Positions 33,431 to 44,429 of a stretch of DNA of 64,000 bases are shown in pieces. Numbering within the stretch: the first letter of the stretch is position 1; the number at the start of each line of letters is the position of its first letter. The stretch comes from Caprella mutica (Eukaryota; Arthropoda; Malacostraca; Amphipoda; Caprellidae), in assembly GCA_947561585.1 (NCBI GenBank), contig CANNZV010001866.1, positions 84,593 through 148,592 on the forward strand, written 5' to 3'. Position numbers and translations under genes: made by a program. The notes beneath the pieces are model-generated. The model was not told the DNA's origin. It saw only the letters and a program-made list of their open reading frames with translations, and searched no databases.

Positions 33431-34648
33431 GGTTCTAGGTCTTTTGCCCGGGGGAATTTTGCCCGGCGGAATATTGCCTGATGGAATATTGCCTGATGGA
33501 ATATTGCCCGATGGAATTTTGCCAGTGTGGAATTTTGCCATGCGGATTTTTGCCCGGCGGATTTTTCCCAGTTGATTATATATTTTTGGGTATAAATTGG
33601 TAAATTATAAGTATAAAATGTGAGATGCAACTTACATAAATATAAAACGTTTTAATTTAACTTTAACATATTGTACTATAACAAGTTTTATTTAACTAAT
33701 ATTAAATAGCCAAGGAAATTAAAATAAAATTAATTTTGAATTTACTCATAATCATTACAGAACATCTTTTAATTTAACTGTTATACATATATTCTAACAT
33801 TCTTTTAGAATTCACTTATCACCGTAATTGAAAAGGTAAGGTTAACCTAACTAACAATAAATCTATATTTTCAATAATTTAAGAAACAAACTATTATAAT
33901 TGTTACAATTTAACAGTTATTATGAATGGTATTATGCGACTTGAAAAAGTAAGATGAAGATTCATTCATTGTAATCAGTTGGTTCCTGAAGTTTGCTCTA
34001 TTACAGCTATTGTCTTATTCCTTTCACAATGACGTGGATAATATGAAGTTCACGTGGAAAAGATATCATTATTTAAAAAAATCCTATTAATACTCAATGT
34101 AAGATTGAAAACTATGAAATCGTTAATGAAATCATTGAACATATCAATGAACATTTAGTCATATCTCGTCACGAAGTACTGTACAGGTGAAGAAAGTCGT
34201 ACGTGAATTGCAAACAACAGTTAAGATGACTAAATAATAGTATTTTAAAAATAGCAAACCACATAGTATTATTTCAAACTAAACTACTGTCAAAATGTAT
34301 AACAGTCCAATTTAAAAGATATGTTCTGTAACTATTTTAAGTAGAATCAAATTCATTTTATTTTTCAATTTCGTGGCTATTTTACATTGGTTAAATTAAA
34401 ACTTGTTAAAGTACAATATGTTAAAGTTAAATTAAAACGTTTTACATTTATGTAAGTTGCATCTCACATTTTATACTTATAATTTACAATTTACCGATTT
34501 AAACCTAGAGATATATAATCCACGGGGAAAATTCCGCCGGGCAAAGATACGCCTGGCAAAATTCCACCCTGGCAAAAATCCGCCGGGCAATATTCCGCCG
34601 GGCAAAAATCTGCCGGGCAAAATTCCGCCGGGCAAAATTTCTGTCACC
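33431..34648. mobile_element. Foldback element family F2 (ATTTTGCCCGGCGGA arms), 1218 bp
   Basis: Each arm starts with about seven tandem 15-17-bp words (ATTTTGCCCGGCGGA at the left, TCCGCCGGGCAAAAT at the right). They continue into long non-repetitive inverted sequence: TAAATTGGTAAATTATAAGT and GTGAGATGCAACTTACATAA at the left, with the reverse complement at 34440-34500. Total inverted length is about 250 bp per arm. The flanks ATATAGAT (33423-33430) and ATATAGAC (34649-34656) form an 8-bp target duplication with one mismatch. The interior is AT-rich without coding frames. Confidence 0.82.
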
Positions 34649-34656
34649 ATATAGAC

Positions 34657-34983
34657 ATGTATAAGAGTAATTATATATTTACTTTATAAAAATGGAATAT
34701 ATATAAATAACTATAACTTCTGCATAATATTGAAATAAAGACAAATATCTATGTACTTTTTATTATTACGTGATAATGGAATACATATAAATAACTTTAT
34801 ACTTACAGCATAATAATTAAATATATGTAAAATAGTGAACTTGCACCTGCTCATTAAAAAAAAGTGTTTTTAGTTGTATCACTATCTATGTAAGTTATGG
34901 TCCAAGTCCTCAGATTTAACCAAAGTTATTCATTGAATAATGACGATAATATTATAGCATAGGGTATTCACTTAAAAATAATT
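34657..34983. other. AT-rich spacer
   Basis: Nothing recognised. Confidence 0.3.
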
Positions 34984-35222
34984 GCGAGTCAACCTGACTC
35001 ATCGTTTGAGTCAAGGCTGCAAAACTCCAATATTGGAGTCTTTTTTCTTGATTGACTCTACCTGAGTCAATCTGACTATGAATTAGGAGTCAATATGACT
35101 TGTTTTTATGTAAAACATTAGGATGAGTCAAATTGACTCACATTTTTGAGTCAGTTTTGGGACAAACTGAAAACTAAAATTTTGAGTCAATTTGACTCGT
35201 ATTTTTTTTTTCAGTGTAGAGT
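34984..35222. repeat. Interspersed repeat with GAGTCAAATTGACTC palindromes, copy 1
   Basis: GAGTCAACCTGACTCATCGT, CTCCAATATTGGAGTC, GAGTCAAATTGACTC and GAGTCAATTTGACTCGTA, ending in TTTTTTCAGTGTA. A second copy lies at 49508-49724 with the same order of words. Several self-complementary 15-mers lie within 240 bases. Confidence 0.8.
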
Positions 35223-35637
35223 CAAGACTAGAGTATCTAAATTTTATGACTGATGATGTAAATATTTCTTTTAAAATTATCAATCTAGATTATAAATAAT
35301 TTCCAACAGACAGACAAATATAGGTAGGCAAACTAACTATGAAAGTGATAATTACAGATTTATTGTATAATTATGTGATTTATATGAATAACGATGTTTT
35401 GATTGCTTATAAATCAAAATATAAATATATAACAATAAATATAGAATGCATAGCAATGAAATGTATATGTATAACAATAAATTAACCAAGCATAGTAATT
35501 TAATATATATAATACTATATTTACCATGCAAAATAATGTAATCTAAATGAATAACTATATGTCTAATAAATGCAGTCACTCGCATATGCAGAAATAAATA
35601 TTCCATAAAAAGACTGTAACAGATAAGCAGAAAAAGA
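35223..35637. other. AT-rich sequence with TATAACAATAAAT-type repeats
   Basis: Between 35395 and 35540 words such as AATATATAACAATAAATATA recur loosely. No gene. Confidence 0.35.
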
Positions 35638-36148
35638 TGGATATTCTGTGGATATTTTGTGGATATTATGTGTATATTCTGTGGATATTCAGTGGATATT
35701 CTGTGTATATTCCGTGGATATTCTTTGGATATTCTGTGGATATTCTGTGGATATTCCTTTGATATTCTGTGGATATTTTGTGGATATTTTGTGATTATTT
35801 TTTGGATATTCTGTGTATATTCCGTGTATATTCCGTGGATATTCTTTGGATATTTTGTGGATATTCTGTTGATATTCTGTGATTATTTTTTGGATATTCT
35901 GTGGATAATCTGTGGATATTCTGTGCATATTCTGTGTATATTTTGTGGAAATTCTGTGGATATTCCGTGGATATTCTGCAGATATTTTGTGGATATTCTG
36001 TGGACATTCCGTGGATATTCTGTAGATATTTTGTGGATATTCCGTGGATATTCTGTGGTTATTTTTTGGATAATCTGTGGATATTCTGTGTTTATTCTGT
36101 GGATATTCTTTGGATATTCTGTGGATATTCTTTGGGTATTCTGCGGAT
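35638..36148. repeat. 12-bp array (GGATATTCTGTG), about 42 copies
   Basis: GGATATTCTGTG with CCGTG, TTGTG, CTTTG, TTTTTG and GTATATTC variants. Frames stay open on both strands because of the 12-base period. It runs directly into the next 12-bp array. Confidence 0.96.
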
Positions 36149-36151
36149 TAG

Positions 36152-37135
36152 ATGAGTGATGTAAAGAAGAAAGGCAAAAAGAAAGGCAAGAAGAAAGGCA
36201 AGAAGAAAGGCAAAAAGAAAGGTAAGAAGAAAGGCAAGAAGAAAGGCAAAAAGAAAGGTAAGAAGAAAGGCAAGAAGAAAGGCAAGAAGAAAGGCAAAAA
36301 GAAAGGTAAGAAGAAAGGCAAGAAGAAAGGCAAGAAGAAAGGCAAAAAGAAAGGCAAAAAGAAAGGTAAGAAGAAAGGCAAGAAGAAAGGCAAGAAGAAA
36401 GGCAAAAAGAAAGGTAAGAAGAAAGGCAAGAAGAAAGGCAAGAAGAAAGGCAAAAAGAAAGGTAAGAAGAAAGGCAAGAAGAAAGGCAAGAAGAAAGGCA
36501 AAAAGAAAGGTAAGAAGAATGGCAAGAAGAAAGGCAAGAAGAAAGGCAAAAAGAAAGGTAAGAAGAAAGGCAAGAAGAAAGGCAAGAAGAAAGGCAAAAA
36601 GAAAGGTAAGAAGAAAGGCAAGAAGAAAGGCAAGAAGAAAGGCAAAAAGAAAGGTAAGAAGAAAGGCAAGAAGAAAGGTAAAAAGAAAGGCAAAAAGAAA
36701 GGTAAAAAGAAAGGTAAGAAGGAAGGTAAGAAGGAAGGTAAGAATAAAGGTAAAAAGAAAGGTAAGAAGGAAGGTAAGAAGGAAGGTAAGAAGGAAGGTA
36801 AGAAGGAAGGTAAGAAGAAAGGTAAGAAGGAAGGTAAGAAGAAAGGTAAGAAGAAAGGCAAGAAGGATGGTAAGAAGAAAGGTAAGAAGGAAGGTAAGAA
36901 GGAAGATAAGAAGAAAGGTAAAAAGAAAGGTAAGAAGAAAGGTAAGAAGGAAGGTAAGAATAAAGGTAAAAAGAAAGGTAAGAAGGAAGGTAAGAAGGAA
37001 GGAAAGAAGAAAGACAAGAAGAAAGGCAAGAAGAAAGCTAAGAAGAAAGGCAAGAAACTAGGCAAGAAGAAAGCTAAGAAGAAAGGCAAGAAGAAAGGCA
37101 AGAAGAAAGATCCTTTACTAATAACTTTGCTGTGA
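36152..37135 (+). CDS. Open 327-codon Gly-Lys repeat frame (GKKK)n; doubtful gene
   Basis: An ATG at the end of the preceding array (MSDVKKK) opens a frame through the whole AAGAAAGGCAAG array, closing with DPLLITLL and TGA in the unique flank. The product would be about 78 repeats of GKKK with a few E, D, N, A or L substitutions, extremely basic. Against a gene: the array is also open on the minus strand as (FLPF)n, all variation follows the 12-base unit, and no flanking exon or codon bias is visible. For it: no frameshift over 970 bases and termini outside the array. I rate it as most likely an open repeat. Confidence 0.2.
   Translation: MSDVKKKGKKKGKKKGKKKGKKKGKKKGKKKGKKKGKKKGKKKGKKKGKKKGKKKGKKKGKKKGKKKGKKKGKKKGKKKGKKKGKKKGKKKGKKKGKKKGKKKGKKKGKKKGKKKGKKKGKKNGKKKGKKKGKKKGKKKGKKKGKKKGKKKGKKKGKKKGKKKGKKKGKKKGKKKGKKKGKKKGKKKGKKEGKKEGKNKGKKKGKKEGKKEGKKEGKKEGKKKGKKEGKKKGKKKGKKDGKKKGKKEGKKEDKKKGKKKGKKKGKKEGKNKGKKKGKKEGKKEGKKKDKKKGKKKAKKKGKKLGKKKAKKKGKKKGKKKDPLLITLL
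36160..37115. repeat. 12-bp purine-rich array (AAGAAAGGCAAG), about 80 copies
   Basis: AAGAAAGGCAAG/AAGAAAGGTAAG units. The 5' half shows a 48-base higher-order unit (one AAAAAG and one GGTAAG every four units). The 3' half is dominated by GGAAGGTAAGAA. One strand is almost all purine for 950 bases. Confidence 0.97.
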
Positions 37136-37959
37136 TAAATTGAAAGTGCGGAGACTAGTGACGAATGTGACTATCGCGTCACATGTTTAGAAAATTTTCA
37201 ACATATAAAAAGTAGTTAGAATAGTAACTACAGTAGACACATTAGAAGTTGTTCATCATATTTTAATTCACAAAAATAATGTTGGTCGTAAGGTGTTATT
37301 AATTAGTAATTTATCTATATTAGTTTAAACTCTCTGAATTAGTTCGCTATTTGATATTTCATAATTTAATTTTCATTAGTAATTGAGAGATTCCTAATCT
37401 GTAGCCCTACTGATATATATAAGTTTAACTTTTTTCAGATTAAATTTTTTTTTATTGAATCTTTTTTCAGTTGGAACTGTTTAGTTTATTTTCAGCTAAA
37501 TCTCAGTTTTATTTTCCAGTTGGTTTTTCATTTATATTTTCAAAAATATTTTTTCAGTTCAAGTCTTCAGTTTCAACATTTTTTAATATTAATATTTTTC
37601 AGTATAATACCAATCCAAACCTCTAAGGTAAATTCATTCCAGGTATTCACAGTCATTACGCTAATACTAACAGAGCTAACGGTAATAGAGTCATACCCCC
37701 ATTACAAGGACTCCATTAAACACAAGTCTTTTGAAATATGAAAAACCAACAAACTGTAATGAATGTTTGGCCCATTTTATAATTCTTCAAAGGAACTATA
37801 ACTGGGTGACCGGTGATTGAGTGTGTCACCCCCTTGCTTATCATATTTGGGTCAGTAATTATTTTTTATGGCAGCTTTTGCATGTCATTTTTGTGTCACA
37901 TCTTTTACTTACACAACCACATTTAGTGAGTGGAAATACTGTGGAAAAGTAATGAAATA
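37136..37959. other. Unique AT-rich sequence with TTTTCAG words
   Basis: TTTTTTCAG recurs at 37430-37610 (for example TTTTTTCAGTTGGAACTGT, TTTTTTCAGTTCAAGTC), which may be an old repeat or a string of acceptor-like tracts. The 73-codon frame at 37520-37741 has no motif. Confidence 0.3.
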
Positions 37960-38695
37960 CAAAGTGAGTAATAAAATCTAAAGATTACCAAATAGGTACA
38001 AAGTATCCAATAAAATCCACAGATTACCAAATAGGTACAAAGTATCCAATAAAATCCACAGATTACCAAATAGGTACAAATTATCCAATACAATCCACAG
38101 ATTACCAAATAGGTACAAAGTATCCAATAAAATCCACAGATTACCAAATAGGTACAAAGTATCCAATAAAATCAACAGATTACCAAATAGGTACAAAGTA
38201 TCCAATAAAATCCACAGATTACCAAATAGGTACTTAGTATCCAATAAAATCCACAGATTACCAAATAGGTACAAAGTATCCAATAAAATCCACAGATTAC
38301 CAAATAGGTACAAAGTATCCAATAAAATCCACAGATTACCAAATAGGTACAAAGTATCCAATAAAATCCACAGATTACCAAATAGGTACAAAGTATCCAA
38401 TAAAATCCACAGATTACCAAATAGGTACAAAGTATCCAATAAAATCCACAGATTACCAAATAGGTACAAAGTATCCAATAAAATCCACAGATTACCAAAT
38501 AGGTACAAAGTATCCAATAAAATCCACAGATTACCAAATAGGTACAAAGTATCCAATAAAATCCACAGATTACCAAATAGGTACAAAGTATCCAATAAAA
38601 TCCACAGATTACCAAATAGGTACAAAGTATCCAATAAAATCCACAGATTACCAAATAGGTACAAAGTATCCAATAAAATCCACAGATTACTATTC
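37960..38695. repeat. 39-bp array, about 19 copies
   Basis: ACAAAGTATCCAATAAAATC plus CACAGATTACCAAATAGGT, 39 bases (13 codons). It is very homogeneous apart from the first few units. Minus-strand open frames of up to 242 codons are repeat artefacts. Confidence 0.97.
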
Positions 38696-38782
38696 CAGGC
38701 CATCAAATTCCCACGACGCTATCGTTTTCATTCTAAAACCAAACGATTGAATGAGTAATCCTAGGAACAAGTAAGGATAACA

Positions 38783-39165
38783 TGGTACACTGTGAGCTAC
38801 ATGGTACACTGTGAGCTAAATGGTACACTGTGAGCTACATGGTACACTGTGAGGTACATGGTACACTGTGGGCTACATGGTACACTGTGGGCTACATGGT
38901 ACACTGTGAGGCACACGGTACACTGTGAGGTACACGGTACAATGTGAGGTACATGGTACACTGTGAGCTACACGGTACAATGTGAGGTACATGGTACACT
39001 GTGAGGTACACGGTACAATGTGAGGTACATGGTACACTGTGAGCTACACGGTACAATGTGAGGTACATGGTACACTGTGAGCTACATGGTACACAGTGAG
39101 CTACATGGTACACTGTGAGCTACATGAAGAAAGTACACGGTGCACTGTGAGCTAGACGGTACACT
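38783..39165. repeat. 19-bp array (ATGGTACACTGTGAGCTAC), about 20 copies
   Basis: ATGGTACACTGTGAGCTAC with ACGG, GGTAC and CAATG variants arranged in repeating pairs in the middle part. Confidence 0.95.
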
Positions 39166-39487
39166 AATCAGTTCCGACATCAGTTCGTAACTTTCTAATA
39201 GTAAATTTTTCAATCGATGACAAAGTTCTATATAAGTATTGGAGACATTAAATGAATTATTATATGTTAATAACTATATTGAAAACAGAAAAACAAACAC
39301 ATTATAATAAATTGCAGGGATGTTTAATGGAATAGATTTTCATCATTATTAAATATTTCAGTCAGTGAAATGAAGTTCTAAAAACTTTTTCAAATAAATT
39401 AAAATTTTGATAGAATAATCCTATTTTATTCATAAAGTTTGTGACTTTTTGTTTAAAATCGTAACTTAAAACTAATCAATCAGTATG

Positions 39488-39635
39488 TAGGGCAAGTTCT
39501 GTGTTATGAGACAGTCTACATTTACGATCATAAATTAACTAAAAATATTCAGAAAGTCTTAGTTAATTTAGAATTATTATATAATTTTTTTTTAGCGAAA
39601 ATGTGAAACCGCTCGATAACACGGAACATACCCTA
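39488..39635. mobile_element. MITE family A, complete short copy (148 bp)
   Basis: TAGGGCAAGTTCTGTGTTAT at the left mirrors ATAACACGGAACATACCCTA at the right. CATTTACGATCATAAA and AGCGAAAATGTG occupy the inner arms. Confidence 0.7.
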
Positions 39636-40639
39636 CACTATTATTCACCTCTACGTGTATTCATATACTTCTTTATATATTAAATGTTCTCGATTATTGA
39701 GTTATAAAAGCGTGCATTAAAGTATACCTCCAAATTAATTTATACCATTAATCACATTTAAACAAAGGCTACAGAGTAGTAAAGTTTAGGGAATTATAGG
39801 CACAGTCTTAGGGAGAAACAAAGAAACTGGGGGAAGTTTTGGGGTAATGTAATTAAACGGTTAGTTATATTTACTTAGAGGTATTGATTCTTAGATTTCA
39901 AGGTAGAACTTTGTTGGTGAGCTGACTGATATATTATTCTTCGTATGTATATAATATATCTCCCTTTGATGATGATATACTATTTGGATTTCTATTTCAG
40001 GAAAACATATGTTGAGTATCTGAATAATGCTATATATAATTTTAATTTAAGTTATTACACAGTGTTTTTTCTTTTATGTCCGAAGATGTAGCACTGACCG
40101 ATAATTAAGAACTCAGCCTAACGAAATAATAGATGCAAATCAACAACTCGATCTATAAAAAAACAAATAAACATTAGCCAAACACAAAACTTTGCCTGAC
40201 AACATATACCACTTCTTGCAATTCCTCATGAACTCTTTTCCATGCTTTTTATTAGCTACTTCCACAGTTCCAGCCAATAGTAACCCTCTAAGTAGACACT
40301 TAAATGCAAGAACAAATTGACTGCTTGGGTATTGTCTCGCAATGCGATTTCAAAACCACTTTTAAATGTGTTCTTGCTGTAGATTTTCATTTTAACGGCA
40401 ATTTTTTTATATTGAATTCGTTTTCTAACAAAAATTCTGCTATACTGTTGAAAACAGTTTATGGAAAATAATCAATTAGCATTAGAATAAGAACTACCAC
40501 GCTTTTGAAATACTAAAAACAGTCAAAATGACTGCTTTTTATATAGTATTATAATTAGCTATATATTGACTATTTCTGCTATTCATTATTAATCAATAAT
40601 TATAAATTAAATTGAGGTAGCTAGAACCATATGATCGTT
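39636..40639. other. AT-rich sequence; MITE family A end at about 40075
   Basis: TTTATGTCCGAAGATGTAGC and ACTGACCGATAATTAAGA (40073-40110) match the right end of the copy at 51985-52215. No partner end is visible. A near palindrome AGTCAAAATGACTGCT is at about 40523. No gene. Confidence 0.4.
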
Positions 40640-40896
40640 CCCACTCCCACACGACCCCTACCAAATTTAATTTAAATCAAATTTTTCTTATGCACTTTAG
40701 TCCATAGAATTCAAAAATCATAATCGTTTTTTTGTAGAAACTAATAGTTTTTGAGATATAAGGGTTTTGATGTTATTTATTTCCTATGTATTACTGAAGG
40801 ACTGAGAACTTTGGAAAAACTCGTGTTTTCATTGAAAATTTATATAATAATTACAAAAGGTAGCATAAGATTAATATAAAAAATAATAAAGAAGGG

Positions 40897-42294
40897 TGCG
40901 CCTATAAGTGACTTGGGTATCCCCGAGGAGATTTTAAGGAAGAAAGAAGATCTGGATCTCATGGTCTCTCGATTGCGGGTGGTGGATAACCATCAAGTCT
41001 TCTTTTTGTTTTGAAATGTTTTCTCCATCCCGAAGCTACAATATGTTCTGCGGGCTTCTCCAGCTTACAAGCACGTAGTCGAACTTAGCTGCTTTGATGA
41101 ATCACTTAGATCAGCCGTTGCCAGTGTGACCAATGTAGAGATGTCAGCTGATTCTTGGGTTCAGGCAACTTTACCGGTTGGCCTTGGTGGACTAGCTTGT
41201 AGGAGAGCTGGAGATATTGCCTTGCCTGCTTTTGTGTCTTCAATGTATTCTGTGAGTGATTTGGTTGAAACTATTCTTTCTAATATTAATGTAGTCGATA
41301 CCGGAGAGCTTACGGATGCAGTTGGGACATGGAGGCAGGGTTTACAGGCTGGTCTCCCGGTACCAGTCCATGAGTCCAGTCAAAAAGAATGGGATACACC
41401 ACGGGCTCATTCATTAATGGAGAGTCTGTTGGCTAGAGCTGATCAGGTGGCAAGGGCACGACTATTATCTGCATCTCTTAAAGAAACTGGAGTGTGGTTG
41501 AACGCGATTCCCATACCGTCATTGGGTACACAGCTCGATCCAGAGGTCCTGAGGGAAGCCATTGCTCTCAGAGTTGGTGCCAGAGTTTGTGAACTTCATT
41601 CTTGCCGCTGTGGCAGTGGGATGGATGTCAGAGGACTGCATGGCCTGTCTTGAAGGTACAGTTCTGTGCGTCACCCAAGACATGCAGCAATGAATGATGT
41701 GGTAAAACGGGCTTTGCAGAGAGCAGGACTCCCTTCAGTACTTGAGCCTCCTGGACTTGACAGAGGTGATGGTAAACGCCCAGATGGTATTACTGTGTTT
41801 CCTTACATGAATTGAAAGAGTCTGATTTGGGATTGCACGTGTGTCGACACATTTGCCGAGACACACCTCAATGATTCCGCAGTTGAGGCCGGATCAGCTG
41901 CCGGGGCTGCGGAGAACCGTAAACGTCAGAAATACTTCGCCCTTGGAGATGCATACATATTTGAGCCAATTGCTATAGAGACCACAGGAGCGTACGGTAG
42001 AACGACCTCCTTAATCATGAAGTCCATAGGTAGACGCCTTGTTGAGACAACGAATGATCCAAGGGAGTCTGCCTGGTTCCAACAGCGAATGGCTCTTGCG
42101 ATCCAGAGAGGGAATGCCTTCAGCATCCTCTCAGCCGCGAAGGAGAGGTTTTAGAGGGTCGGGTCCACCCCTTCAGGGAACTCGACCCCTCACTCGTAGT
42201 TCCTGAAGGAATTTCCTCTTCTGTAAAGATTTTATCCTTCTTGTTTTTAATGGAAAAATATTGTCTTTTTAAAAATAAAAAAAAAATAAAAAAA
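40897..42294 (+). pseudogene. 5'-truncated non-LTR retrotransposon: RT C-terminus plus nuclease-like domain
   Basis: A single reading frame runs from the left boundary to TAG at 42152-42154. Only in-frame TGA stops break it: near 40998-41020, at 41651-41653 and at 41813-41815. Recognisable blocks: IPEEILRKKEDLDLMVSRL, VFSIPKLQYVLRASPAYKH, LPVGLGGLACRRAGDIALPA (all typical of the end of a LINE reverse transcriptase), then CRCGSGMDVRGLHGLS with a stop at the expected last Cys of a CCHC knuckle, then [35 protein letters not shown] and AIQRGNAFSILSAAKERF. The K/RPD...D and downstream E/K pattern suggests a restriction-like endonuclease, as in RLE-type LINEs (inference). A short AAAAATAAA tail follows. 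AATAAAGAAGGG flanks both sides (40885-40896, 42295-42306), a 12-bp target duplication, so this is a truncated insertion. Confidence 0.85.
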
Positions 42295-42401
42295 AATAAA
42301 GAAGGGGAATAATTTTATAATTTTTCCATGAAATATAACAATATTTAGACAAATAGTTCCTTTTCGACGCGAGCATTATAGATATTTTACATGAAACTAA
42401 T

Positions 42402-42632
42402 GTAGTTTTTTGTATCCGCTAGTTTGTTGTACTGCACACTCAATGATTGATCTCCCATTACACATATATCAGCATTGAAGTAATAAATGGAAAATATCAC
42501 GGAAGCTGAAAATATTCGATATGTGTATTTAGGGGGACGTGCCGCCCCCAGAGCCCCCCTCCCCTGCCAGGTCATTAATAAATCATGAAGTGTGTAGTAT
42601 AACAAACTAGCGGATACAACGAACTACATTAC
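42402..42632. mobile_element. MITE, about 231 bp (AATGTAGTTTTTTGTATCCG termini)
   Basis: AATGTAGTTTTTTGTATCCG then CTAGTTTGTTGTACTGCAC at the left mirror GTGTGTAGTATAACAAACTA and GCGGATACAACGAACTACAT at the right. The interior contains a GC-rich patch (GCCGCCCCCAGAGCCCCCCT). It lies inside the foldback element, after the LINE fragment. Confidence 0.75.
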
Positions 42633-42835
42633 ATTTTCAAGTAAAAAATATATAATGTTTGAATAATTTCAATGAAAAACACGAGTTTTTTCAAAATTCT
42701 CAATCCTTCAGTAATACACAGCATATGAATAACTTCTAACCCTCATCATCATCTTTCTTCTTGCCTTATATGGACAAAAATACATATAAAAAATTATATC
42801 AAATTTGGTGGTAGTCGTTATATGGAAAGATCCAG

Positions 42836-43259
42836 CACATTTTGTGACATTACTTTTAGTAAATATTTTTTTATTAAAGAATTAAAAAGAACGATCAAGC
42901 ACTATACCAATCAATCAAAATGACTGTTCATCAATTTTGCAAACATGTTGAAGAAGCACTTACTAACACAAGTCTCACGTTGTTTGGCACACGTTGGATT
43001 TCACAACTTGTTTTCGTCTTTTTCAATCAAAATAAGTATTCACTAATTCGATAGTGTAAGAAGGTGCATAAAAGGAGTTATTTAAGAAAAACTATACACT
43101 CAATTTCATCGATATCTCACACCATCATTCTGTGTCTCTTTGTATTAAAAATTGGAAAATTTCAAGCATCCACCAATAGCAGTTTATGAGATAGAAGTGT
43201 TTGAATAATAAAATGCAGTCAAATTGACTGTTATACATTTCTAGTGATACATTAATAAG
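42836..43259. other. AT-rich spacer with AGTCAAATTGACTG words
   Basis: ATCAAAATGACTGTTCATCA at about 42915 and GCAGTCAAATTGACTGTTAT at about 43212 may be ends of one small element of about 315 bp. The interior is unique. Confidence 0.3.
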
Positions 43260-43805
43260 AACAACAATTGGCTCCATGAACAAAGCCACCTACCACCAGT
43301 CAGTGACAATGCTAATGGATGCAGAAAAGCTACTCGGTGAATGCAGTCATCTAACAAGGAATGTGACGAAAAGGAACACAAGCATTGGTGGCTGCACTCA
43401 AGGATCGAAGAGGAAAATGAAGAGGTGATAATAAATGAAGCCTAAGAGCCGACCTAACACAAAATATAAGAGGAAAATGAAGAGGTGATAGTAAATGAAG
43501 CCTACGAGTCTACCTAACACAAAATATAAGAGGAAAATGAAGAGGTGATAGTAAATGAAGCCTACGAGTCTAACTAACACAAAATCTAAGAGGAAAATGA
43601 AGAGGTGATAGTAAATGAAGCCTACGAGTCTAACTAACACAAAATCTAAGAGGAAAATGAAGAGGTGATAGTAAATGAAGCCTACGAGTCTAACTAACAC
43701 AAAATCTAAGAGGAAAATGAAGAGGTGATAGTAAATGAAGCCTACGAGTCTACCTAACACAAAATCTAATACCTCGTAGTTGAAGAGCATAACTCTAGCG
43801 CTATC
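43260..43805 (+). repeat. VNTR-bearing element, copy with about six 60-bp units
   Basis: The 5' part is the family body (CAATGCTAATGGATGCAGAA, GGAATGTGACGAAAAGGA). About six tandem 60-bp units follow (43410-43765), beginning GAGGAAAATGAAGAGGTGAT and containing AGCCTACGAGTCTAC and CTAACACAAAATCTAA. The 3' part CTCGTAGTTGAAGAGCATAA matches the end of 19835-20175. The minus-strand 130-codon frame is repeat-derived. Confidence 0.8.
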
Positions 43806-44429
43806 CTCTAAACTTCATTTAGTTTTAGAAGTTATATATTCAATAAATTATGCAATTTCAATGATCCAAATTACAACAGTTCACAGTCCAAATAACGCAC
43901 CCTACTTTGCCCTTCAGAATCTCAGAAAAAAGTTCCTGGGGCAACAAATACAATTTCAAATAACGATTTATTTCTTTTCGTTCATTCTTCCTTCATTAAA
44001 TAACGATTAGAATAATTAGAAAACGAGAAAGAAAGATAGAGGAAGATAGTAAGATGACAAATGATTATTCCTGAATTCTCCCTCCCAAACCCCCCTTCAT
44101 TAGCATTTTTGCCCCCCTCCCCCCCTTTACCTAACTATAACAGATTTATCTTCCGTAGACTGCACATAGCTCCCTTTTTAGACTACTGCCCTAATTCCGC
44201 ATCGCTAATTACCACAACTTAAATGTTAAATAAGAGCACTTTTGTTGCAGTTGCTCATTAAAAGTGTTGCTAATTAAAAGCAATAACACGACTTCAAATA
44301 GCGTGAATTAATGCCATATTATTTGGTTAATTATGAAGTATCTATTTTATATTCTACATAATGAGGAAAATAACTTTTATTTACAATAAAAATAAAAATT
44401 ATGATGTTACGTGCAGAAACAGATATTTT
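43806..44429. other. Unique AT-rich sequence
   Basis: No gene recognised. A C-rich tract CCCCCCTCCCCCCCTTTACC lies at about 44110. Confidence 0.3.

Larger units (their letters stand above)
40640..42835. mobile_element. Large foldback element holding a LINE fragment and a MITE
   Basis: The left arm has CTACCAAATTTAATTTAAAT, GTAGAAACTAATAGTTTTTG and GACTGAGAACTTTGGAAAAA, then CTCGTGTTTTCATTGAAA. The right arm has TTTCAATGAAAAACACGAGT, CAAAATTCTCAATCCTTCAG and ATCAAATTTGGTGGTAGTCG in inverted order. A single arm of the same family is at about 55735-55920. Removing the LINE fragment and the inner MITE leaves roughly 560 bp. Exact ends are uncertain. Confidence 0.55.

Noticed and set aside
36148..37101. 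317-codon FLPF-repeat frame on the minus strand
   Set aside because: It is the antisense of the AAGAAAGGCAAG array; a hydrophobic repeat without signal or domain structure.
37978..38706. 242-codon frame with a LDTLYLFGNLWIL-type repeat
   Set aside because: It is the minus strand of a 39-bp array (13 codons), so openness follows from the period.
40998..41815. Selenocysteine or stop recoding in the LINE fragment
   Set aside because: All in-frame stops seen are TGA and one replaces an expected Cys, but the others do not, and the fragment is a truncated dead copy; point mutation is simpler.
41926..42126. 66-codon minus-strand frame
   Set aside because: Shadow of the LINE nuclease-like domain on the plus strand.
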